A program made the translations under genes and the position numbers. Below the pieces are notes generated by a model, which ran no database searches, was not told where the DNA came from, and saw only the letters and a list, made by a program, of their open reading frames with translations. From Streptomyces endocoffeicus (GTDB lineage: Bacteria; Actinomycetota; Actinomycetes; Streptomycetales; Streptomycetaceae), in assembly GCF_016741935.1 (NCBI RefSeq), contig NZ_JAERRG010000009.1:248001-312000 (forward strand): a DNA stretch of 64,000 nt, written 5' to 3'. Below, in pieces: positions 14,601-22,497 of the stretch (position 1 is the first letter of the stretch; every line of letters starts with the position of its first letter).

Positions 14601-16772
14601 ATTCAGCCCGGTGATGAGCTGCTGACCCCGTTCGGCACGGTCACGACTGTGACCGAGAAGTACCCTGTCAAGATCCGTCCGGTCTACCGGCTGAAGCTGC
14701 GCGACGGGTCTTCGGTAGAGGCGTGCCCTGAACACCTGTGGCCAGTCGAGCGCTGGAAGTCCAGCATCAAGTACCTCGGCGGCAAGGACGAGAACGGCAA
14801 GCGGCGCTACGTTGGCGGTGTCGACGGCAAGACGATGGCGCGGGTTACCGAGATCATCAGCACCGAAGAGCTCAAGTTGCGCGTCGAGAAGGGTCGCCAG
14901 GTCGACCTGATCGCGATCGACCCGGTCTCCTACCCGGAGATGGACCTCCCGATCGACCCGTACGTCTTTGGCGCGATCCTGGGTGATGGTCACATCAACC
15001 CGGCGGGGACGGTTTCCTTCTACAGCGGCGACCTGGAGATCGTGGACGAGATCCGTCGTCGGGGATATGACATCGTCGAGCGGGCTGTCGCGGATGGCCT
15101 GTGCCCCAAGTACCGGATCAACGGGGTTCGGAAGTTTATGCGTGACCTGGGCGTCGCCGGCAAGCGTTCGTGGGAGAAGTTGGTTCCCGAGGCCTACCTT
15201 CGTGGCTCGGTCGCGCAACGCATCGATCTGCTACGCGGCCTGATGGACACCGACGGCACGATCAGCGCCAAGGGCGAGATGGAGTTCAGCTCCGCGAGTC
15301 GTGAGCTGGCTGAGAGCGTGCAGACTCTTGTGCGTTCGCTCGGCGGTCGTGTGGCGATCAATGTCAAGACGAACATCACGTACACGGCCCCGAACCAGAG
15401 CGAGCCCAAGGCGGCTCGCGACGCTTACCGCGTGCAGAACATTCGTCTGCCGAAGATCAACCCGTTCGCGCTGCCCCGCAAGGCGGAGCGCTGGAAGGAT
15501 CGCACGCGGGGCTTCAACCGTGTCGTCAGCGTCGAGTACGTGCGAGACGACGTGGTGCAGTGCATCCGGGTGGCCGACGAGCGCCATCTCTACCTCACCG
15601 ACGACTTCATCCCGACGCACAACACCTCGAACATCGTCTTCCTGAAGTCCACGGACGATTCGATGATCGAGACGCTGGAGAAGATGAGCGGCAAGACGCA
15701 CCGGTCCTACAGGGACAGCAAGCAGATCAGCCAGGATGTCGACAAGGTCATCGGCGGCAAGACCGAGGGCCGGGTCTCCTACACGATGAACACCAAGGAA
15801 GAGCCGCTGATCAGCTACAACGACATGGCATTCCTCTCGCCGCACAACTCGATCGTCTTCCGGGCCGGCGACGCGCCGATCTGGAACCGCAACCAGACCA
15901 TCCTGCCGATGTCGTTCCGGCTGCTGGGGAACACGATCAAGCACCCGGGGCACACGTACTCGCTGCAGACGATCCCGACGCTGTCCAGTGCCATGGACTT
16001 CGACGTGCGGATGAACCAGCCGGACTTCGTGAAGATGCTGGAGAAGCGCATGCGGCAGGCGGTCAAGGCCGCAGACGCGAAGGCGCAGTACCAGGAGATC
16101 TACGGCTACCAGGAGGTCGACATCGAGCGCCTGGATCCCGATGTCTACGCCGACGAGGTCATGGAGGTCATCACGACGATGACCACGGTCGACGAGGGCC
16201 AGGACCCCAACGCTCCGGTGGTCGTCGACCCCGACGAGTACGAGGGGGTGAGCATGTTCGACGAGGACCAGTTCATCGATGCCGTCGAGGTCGGGGTTGC
16301 GGTCGCCGAGAGTCAGGCGGTCAGCGCCGAGCGGCAGCGTCTGCTCTACGCCGAGGGGACTATCAGCAAGGAGATGCTGGTCAACCCTGACGGCTCGGCG
16401 AAGGTCAAGAGTCTGGACATCGAGATCGGTGAGGCCTACAAGTCGGCGCAGACCGAGTTGGAACAGGATCGCGAGCACTTCTCGGTCGGCGGCGACAGCG
16501 AGCTGCGCAGCGCCGATGGGTCTCAGACGTACATCAGCCAGATCCGCTCGGACGCGTACGCCAATGCGGCCCGCCGGATCAATGGCCATGTGAACGACGA
16601 GGACTCGCGGGTGTTCGCGGAGGAGGACATCACCAAGGAGGACCTGAAATCCCTGGCGACGGTGAAGGTCCACTCAGCCTTCTACCAGTATCTGGCCTCA
16701 CTGCCGAGCTGGGAGGTGCTGGCCGACGGCCGGTTCGACCGGGCCATGGCCATCGAGATGAACTCGAAGTAG
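11640..16772 (+). CDS. VirD4/TraG-like type IV coupling ATPase interrupted by an intein
   Basis: A 1710-residue precursor (about 1350 without the intein). Two N-terminal membrane segments (about residues 50-90 and 181-201) flank an extracytoplasmic loop. Walker A is ITRAGKGQT near 395 and Walker B is MVINDPKGEL near 420, the coupling-protein form. A large insert domain (about 690-860) precedes FMLDELGNLQ near 911 and QTLQQLRDVYGE, and the conserved core resumes after the intein with TSNIVFLKSTDD. Coupling proteins are hexameric inner-membrane motors that bring the relaxosome or protein substrates to a transfer channel. The C-terminus (beyond about 1480) is acidic and unfamiliar. ATG 11640 follows AAGGGAT. 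Confidence 0.87.
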   Translation: MATNRRKAARPKASSWDKISARTPGETLTNRDVHDNQQLDRSTFLTLKSTRPGIVVAVIAGVLVTIVAWVFYSLIAAAVLSVGVSVGSGVSSSGSSTGKPSAYYIQDTTTGAGGSVVKCYRPLTKDGNPDVEAECYPSAETVPVPNWYTAAKDGKPSAEKPAEPKKSATTVGEHLADVSGFKLFITLSSGLMVALIIGTWFSRKVAAANLMNTTSDINQYHNDQHIALPEEIQQNYDWFPDAGAHSSVQVSSMLSHMMLKKKGLGTVEFAQRAKKDVIVEKGNLVYYTGEVMDDDEGDPLTQTLPIIDEDFGDELFEASGLPDDKTLRQKYDTTRIPYNPDGKNRDKLGFGSDTYKTVADLIKEDWEFPACEVQRPAGAYVVDTAPVNTMVLAITRAGKGQTYIEPVIDMWSREKKPSNMVINDPKGELLVKNYVPLVTRGFEPVQFNLINSMKTDIYSPLGLAADAAREGNFTKCALYVENIAGIFFPLDGGEDPVWPNAANNAFKRAAYGLIDFYLEEERELRSAAAVLNMDPALLEQKLDDLWGKVTLYNCYQLFVQMSSKKIKNPEAELEKRVKAGEFENNEDALAEEQEKAAAQAFMWEGKADQDMLSLYFNASEELPRNNMRTLVGNAHNALRSMAGAEKMLASVYGIAITAMSFFTDPTISTLTSGKPSQNTDLAGLSFPRRLGVRFAPTYVKRDHLVGQQAVWSAYTDPMFTENLGEDFEHEEIVGREGWARYNFKGKFPGDEAWLKLELVNPQTKMLVRTFYFSFTKNYQVSLNGRHYVVEPVTGKKIVKNGVIRELKPVREGGTRDGKILSFQPGDTLYPDTRLDFSGDGNPEKVSYQARAITQTLSRYSESPKALFLVTPPHLMKYAKLILILVKQLFDVSADQAYMTKSNQKPLYRTRFMLDELGNLQSEGKGIDAFETMLSIGLGQEQQFTLILQTLQQLRDVYGESVDKIVQGNCLVLNAKIATPDGWTTMERIQPGDELLTPFGTVTTVTEKYPVKIRPVYRLKLRDGSSVEACPEHLWPVERWKSSIKYLGGKDENGKRRYVGGVDGKTMARVTEIISTEELKLRVEKGRQVDLIAIDPVSYPEMDLPIDPYVFGAILGDGHINPAGTVSFYSGDLEIVDEIRRRGYDIVERAVADGLCPKYRINGVRKFMRDLGVAGKRSWEKLVPEAYLRGSVAQRIDLLRGLMDTDGTISAKGEMEFSSASRELAESVQTLVRSLGGRVAINVKTNITYTAPNQSEPKAARDAYRVQNIRLPKINPFALPRKAERWKDRTRGFNRVVSVEYVRDDVVQCIRVADERHLYLTDDFIPTHNTSNIVFLKSTDDSMIETLEKMSGKTHRSYRDSKQISQDVDKVIGGKTEGRVSYTMNTKEEPLISYNDMAFLSPHNSIVFRAGDAPIWNRNQTILPMSFRLLGNTIKHPGHTYSLQTIPTLSSAMDFDVRMNQPDFVKMLEKRMRQAVKAADAKAQYQEIYGYQEVDIERLDPDVYADEVMEVITTMTTVDEGQDPNAPVVVDPDEYEGVSMFDEDQFIDAVEVGVAVAESQAVSAERQRLLYAEGTISKEMLVNPDGSAKVKSLDIEIGEAYKSAQTELEQDREHFSVGGDSELRSADGSQTYISQIRSDAYANAARRINGHVNDEDSRVFAEEDITKEDLKSLATVKVHSAFYQYLASLPSWEVLADGRFDRAMAIEMNSK
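14544..15623 (+). other. intein 2 (WCT motif, LAGLIDADG endonuclease domain)
   Basis: About 360 residues, from CLVLNAKIATPDGW to DDFIPTHN, followed by extein Thr. It interrupts the conserved IVQGN / TSNIVFL motif of the coupling ATPase. Block B CPEHLWPVE, block F VVQCIRVADERHLY and Thr before HN give the same Trp/Cys/Thr set as intein 1. The endonuclease motifs VFGAILGDGHI and LLRGLMDTDGTI both keep the acidic residue, so the homing nuclease could be active. The start is either Cys (14544) or the preceding Asn (14541); the extein family favours keeping the Asn in the host protein. Confidence 0.9.
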
Positions 16773-16809
16773 CCGGCTGCCACTTGGGGGTTGGCAAAGG
16801 ATCACGACC

Positions 16810-16853
16810 AGTGCCGGGGTCGTCTCTCGACTAAGGGAGACCGCCTCGGCACT
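16810..16853. terminator. hairpin downstream of the coupling-protein gene
   Basis: AGTGCCG pairs with CGGCACT across a structured 30-base interior, with outer AAAGG/CCTTT complementarity. It lies in the 171-base gap before the RNA-polymerase-like gene. Confidence 0.45.
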
Positions 16854-16872
16854 AGCCTTTCCGAATGACCTC

Positions 16873-16901
16873 TCATCTCCTTTCGATAAGCGGGGTAGGC
16901 T
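16873..16901 (+). promoter_or_regulatory. possible promoter of the RNA-polymerase-like gene
   Basis: TAGGCT at 16896-16901 matches the Streptomyces principal-sigma -10 box. The -35 position (TCATCT) is poor. The spacer contains TCGATAAG, an 8-mer found in three other intergenic regions of this element. Confidence 0.35.
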
Positions 16902-16943
16902 CTATACGTACTTATCCAACCCCGGGCTTCAACAGGAGGCTGA

Positions 16944-19900
16944 TTGGCTATGAAGAAGGCACACGGACTGCGCAGGTACTTTTACGAGTACGTCTACTAC
17001 AAGGCGGTCGGGCAGGCCCGGGAGCAGACCGGACAGGTCATTCCGATCTCCCAGGCCAAGGTGATCCGCGCCCGGGTCGACGAGATCCTCGGCCAGCGGG
17101 GCACCGCGCTGGCCGACCCGCGGCTGGGCGTCACGGACTACCTCACCGCCATCGACCAGGCGTTCGCGGAGAAGGTGTCCGACTACGAGCCGCAGTTCGG
17201 TGACCATTCCCCGCAGAACGAGCGCTACCAGCAGTCGCAGCGCGAGTTCAGCCGTGCCACCGGCGTTGGTGTCCAGGCCGACCCGAGGTCGGCCCGACTG
17301 CCGATCAGCCCCTACGCCCCCGACTGGTCCGAACGCGCGACCGTGAAGCGCGCCGGGACCGCGCTGGTGTACCTGCCGGACGAGACGATCGGACGCGTGG
17401 CCGGCGGCGAGGTGGAAACCCTGGCCGATCCTCGGCGCGGGAACATGGTGCTCTGGCGCATCGACGACGAAGGCAAGCCGTTCGAGGCCGGGCGCGCGAT
17501 GACGAACGACGACGCCGCTGGACTCACCGCGCTGATGGACAAGATGAGCCAGCAGGAGTACGACCAGGTCCGCGAGTGGGTCATCGACGGCAGCCGCGAT
17601 CCCCAGACGAACCGTGTCGACCGCAACCGCTTCATGTCCCAGCGCGCCGTGGCACGCTCGGCAGCACTGCTCGAAGAGCTGAAGGCCCAGGGCGTGTCCT
17701 ACGAGGTGATGCGCGACCGCGAGCCCGGTCAGATCAAGGCGAAGATCGCCGGGACCGGCATGGAGATCCGTCTCACCGACACGCGCCAGGAGGAGTACGC
17801 CGGAGCCCGGATCTACGACAACGGCACCGCGCTGCGCTACTCGACGAACTACCGGGTCACCGGCGGCATGGCGGTCTACTCCCCCTCGCCGGCGGAGGCC
17901 GTTCAGCTGCTGCGCTTCGCCCAGGGCCACCGCGTCGAGCGCGCGGATCTTCCGGGGCACGCCGCCGGCGAGACCGGCACGACGCACCAGGAGCGCGGCC
18001 GTGGCCGCACGCTGGTGGATGTGCCCGACAGCTACCACGTCGACCGGGAGTCGATGTTCGTGGTCGGCGACTACGTGGCCCCTGGCGAGTCCGGTCCCCG
18101 GCCCGGGGCGAAGGTGATGCTGCGCCGGGACGCGAAGAACCGCTCCCTGCCGGCCTTCTTCGTCGACGCCGAGCCCGCTGAGACCTACGCGAAGGCCGCC
18201 GTCGAGAGCGCGCGGGAGAATCTGCAGGCAGCTCTTGGCGTCGAAGACCTGATCGCTCGCGCTGAGGCCGAGCTGGAGCGAACCGGCGGACAGCTGGACG
18301 CGATCGAGCCGCCGGAGTACTCGGCTGACTCCGAGGTCGCTGCGATCCAGCGCTCGTACTGGGACGTGCTCACCGGCGCGCACAGCGATCTGCTGCGCCC
18401 GGGTGCGACGGAAGAGATGTACCAGGAACGGCTGGAGAAGATCGGCGAGTTGCAGGCCGAGGAGGTGCCCGAGATGGGCAACCTCGTCTACGGCGGCACC
18501 GCCGTCGAGAAGGTCCGGCAGCACGCCGAGGACGTCTCCTTCGAACTCATCGGGACCTGGGAGGCGGAGCCTCACGACGCCGGTGGCGAGTGGGTCGATC
18601 AGCGCTTCAATCCGGACCGGGTGGCGCGGTACATGACCAGCCCCACCGGGCAGTGGTCGAACTTCGACAACCTCGCCTCGGCTCTGCGTCGTTGCGGGAT
18701 CTCCCCCGACGAGATGATGGGCTCGACCTTCCAGACGACCCGGTTTAAGGACCGGCTCGTCCGCTTCGACGCCGAGCGCTCCGTGCCGATCGCCGATCAC
18801 GAATCTGCGTTCATGCGGCGCATCGGGGCCACCGTGCGCGAGAGCATCGAGCGCAACGCGGCGACGGTCTCCGAGATCCTGGTCGACGAGCAGGGCGTCA
18901 TCCGCTGGAGCGGCGAGAAGCTGCGCCGTAACGGCAAGGGGACTCCGATCTCGGGTGAGATCGGCCAGGTCTTCGATGTCGGCGAGTACGGCGAGATCAC
19001 CACCGCCTTCGCCAGCAGGGAGAACGCTCTGGTCGTGCCGGGCTACGAGGCCACGATCACGGCCCAGACTCCGGGCGAGGCTCCCTCCTCGGTCGAGGAA
19101 CGCACGCGCCTGCGCGGCTACGAGCAGCTCATGCACGAGCGCATCCAGTACCAGATCGCCGGCGACCTCATCGCCGGGCGCAGCGAGACCGGCCAGCCCT
19201 CCTCGCTCAACGCGGTCTACTCGCAGCTGTACGGAACGAAGCACCCGATCGACTTCATCGAGCGCGCCACCACGTACCAGCTCGACGAGTCCACCGGCGA
19301 GATCAAGGAGCACCTGGACGAGTGGACGGCCGCGATCCTGCAGACCGAGGCGCGCCGTGTGCGCTACTCCAACGAAATCAAGGCCGGCTCGACGGTCTAC
19401 GCCGAGTACCGGGCCCGGCGGGACCGAACTGACCCGGCTGACGACAACCGCTTCGACGCCTGGCGGCTCACCGGCGGGCGGAACATGACGGTGCTCACCG
19501 GACAGGACCGGAACAATGTCGCTGCGCCCGGCGGCTACTTCGACCCGGTGATGACCGGAGGCGCGACCAACCAGGGCATCGTGCGGTACCTGACCACTCA
19601 GGCCCAGGTCGACGCCGACGGCCGGATCGTGCCGGGCGACGAGAGCGTGGCCGGGCAGCGTGCGCCGCTCATGGCTCTCCCCGGGCTTGAGACGCTGCGG
19701 TACGACCCGTTCGACCGCCAGCAGATGACGGCCTCGACGATCATGCAGTCCTCGCAGGTCACCCAGCCCACCGGTACGGCGCTGATGACCTTCGGCGGCT
19801 GGACGGCCGACGACCCGATCGTGCTCAGCTCGGAGTTCGCAGCTGAGCACCAGATCCGCGGGGCCGGCGGAGGGCTGCGCGACCTGGTCGTCGGCGACAA

Positions 19901-22496
19901 GATCAGCGACCTGCACGGCAACAAGGGCGTGATCTCGCTGGTGGTCGACCGGGAGATGCGGCTGAACGAGGCACGCGAGAAAGGCATCGAGCAGGAGGTG
20001 GCCTGGTTCCGCGCCAATGCGGATCTCGACGTCGTCATGAGTCCGTTCAGTCTCATTTCCCGGCGCAACGCCGGCTCGGCGCGCGAGCTGATGAACGGAC
20101 GGGTGGCGGGCTTGTTCTCCCCCGACGGCGAGTACACGCGCGGCGCTCTCGGCGAGATGCGGTTTGTCGTCACGCACATGGCGGTGGACGAGAAGACGAA
20201 GATCTACGACGACGAGCAGGTGCGCGCGGGCAAGGGCCGTAAGGCCTCCTCGCAGCTGGCCTGGGCGCTGCAGTCTCAGGACTGCCCGGCGATCATGCGC
20301 GAGTTCTACGGCCACAACAGCGGGGCCGAGTCGAACCTGCGCGAGTACCTGCTGGCGACCGGCATGGACATGGAGGCTGACGGCACACTGCGGGTGATCG
20401 GCCAGGCCGAGGACCTCGACGAGCGCCCCGAGCGCCGGTTCATCCCGATGCCCGAGCTGCTGCGCACTCAGCCGCGCAAGGAGGGCCAGCTCCCGGGACT
20501 GAACACCACGGCGATGCGCAAGTCCTTCGGCGATCTCATCGGCGACCGCGGCGGCGACATGGAGATCCCGTTCCCGCTCACGTATCCGACCGGTGAACAG
20601 ACCGAGACGGTGAGCGCGAGCTCGTGGAAGCTGCCGGTGATGTCCTCGCATCTGCGCAGTGGCCAGGAGTTCGAGGACGGGTCCTCCGTCACACACGACT
20701 ACACCCGCAGCTACCAGGACGTCTTCGTCGAGGCCTGCCGCTACCGCTACATGGCCGAGCAGCTGGACGGCCAGGGTCTGTCCGCGGAGAAGCGCTCCGA
20801 GGTGCGTCGCGGCATGAGCGAATCGGTCTCGCGCGCTCAGCGCGCCTTCGAGGCGATCACGATCGACGTGCAGAACCGGGTGCTCACGGGCAAGAACAAC
20901 ATCTTCAAGACCGGGCTGATGGCCTCGCGGCTGACCGACTCGGCGACGATGGTGTGGACTGCGGACCCGCGGCTGGACGTCGACCAGGTTGCGCTCAGCT
21001 CGGTCAAGGCAGAGCAGCTGGGGCTGGCCGAGGGCGACCACGCGCTGGTGTGGCGTGACCCGGTGCTCCGTGACGCCGGCGTGCGTTACATGCGGGTAGC
21101 GATCGACGACCGGCTCACCGGTGCCGCGATCAACCCCGTGATGGACGCCTGCTTCGACGGCGACTTCGACGGCGACGCGGTCGCCGTGGTGAAGCTGCAC
21201 AGCGAGGCCGCCAAGGCGGAAGCCCTGGCGAAGCTCTCGGTGCCGGCCAACCTGCTGGACACCGGCGTGGTCAAGGGTGACGGCTCGCACCCGCTGGCCA
21301 TGCAGGTCTCGCTGGACACCCAGGTCGCGCTCTCCACGGACGCCGGACTGGCCGAGGAACTGGAGAGCTCGCGGAGCGAGGCGAACCGGCTCCGGCTGCA
21401 GGCGCTCACGGGCGCAGAGTCGCCTGAGGACATCACGCTCGGCCAGCAGGTCGTGATGGAGGAGCTGAGCGGGCTGTACCGCCAGGCGCAGCGCGGCGAG
21501 TTCGGCGCGGCACTGACGTTCTCGGATCGCGAGGCGCACCTGCGGAGCGTGCGCGAGGTCTGCGTCCAGACCGGTGCCAAGGGCAGCGAGAAGAAGCTCG
21601 CCGATTACGCCCGGAACCTGGGCGATGCGCAGGGTACGCCCGGCATCACGCAGGCCGACCAGGAAGCGTCGATGTTCGCCACGGCTATCAAGGCCCACGG
21701 CACCGGCCTGGGCGGCTCGTTCAGCCAGCGCGCCGTGCGCGCGCTGCGCGGCGAGGACCTCAAGGCCGTCCTGGAGGTCACCTACCCGGTGACCCAGTCG
21801 ATCCTGCAGGCCAAGCACGACGCCGCCGAGGCCCGGCACAAGTACGCGATGCTCCAGGGCCCCGGCCGCGAGCTCTGGAGGGGCCGCAGCATCGAGCACG
21901 TCGGCCCCGGTCAGTGGCGCACGGCGTTCCTCGACGGTGAGCCGGTCCAGGCCACGGCCGAGGAGTGGGAGAAGCAGTTCATCGAGTTCTACGAGTCCAA
22001 GGAGGGCTTCGGCGTCACGGTCAACCCGGACTACGTGGCCCGCGTGGTCAGTGCGCTGGAGGACCCGAAGACCGGGCTCATCCGCAACCTCGAAGAGGAC
22101 CCGTCGCTGGCCGGCACCGTGATGGACCGGATGGCCTACGGCGGTGGCTTCGAGGCCCTCGTGCAGGCGGCCAAGAACCGCGAGAGCGTCTACGACGGCG
22201 AGAAGAACGAGCAGTTCGCACCCTCGGGGACCCGGAAGGCCCGGACGGAGACGTCCCGGCAGCTCGATCAGCTGGGCTCCGTTGAAGCGCACAGCCTGGA
22301 CAGCGCTGGGATCGCCGTCGACGACTCGGTGGTCAAGCGCGACGTGATCTCTCAGGACGCGGGGACCTCCCGCACCCGCGGCTCGCACCGCCGCTCTGCG
22401 CATGCCGTGGGCGTGGGCGCGTCGCGCCCGGTCTACACGCCGAGCATCGAGATCGATCAGCCGCAGGGCGACGACGACTACGGGGCGGGGTACTGA
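16944..22496 (+). CDS. single-chain RNA polymerase with beta-like and beta-prime-like halves
   Basis: An 1850-residue protein. Beta-like features: a segment matching the beta GYN-EDAI region ([16 protein letters not shown], about 945-965); [15 protein letters not shown] at 984-998, with both conserved lysines (986, 994) of the beta double-psi barrel; then [16 protein letters not shown], matching beta's DIVLNPLGVPSRMNIG. Beta-prime-like features: [19 protein letters not shown] (about 1315-1335), like [33 protein letters not shown] at 1370, like NRAPTLHRLGIQ; the catalytic triad [11 protein letters not shown] with Asp 1407, 1409 and 1411; [18 protein letters not shown] at 1543, like the bridge-helix start; and [16 protein letters not shown] as a candidate trigger loop. 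AGGAGG precedes TTG 16944 and ATG 16950; either may start. No sigma, alpha or omega homologue is nearby. Confidence 0.85.
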   Translation: [1850 protein letters not shown]

Positions 22497-22497
22497 G

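Noticed and set aside
11697..15218. 1173-codon frame antisense to the coupling ATPase and its intein
   Set aside because: Low-complexity Leu/Val/Arg/Asp product without motifs; the sense strand is certain.
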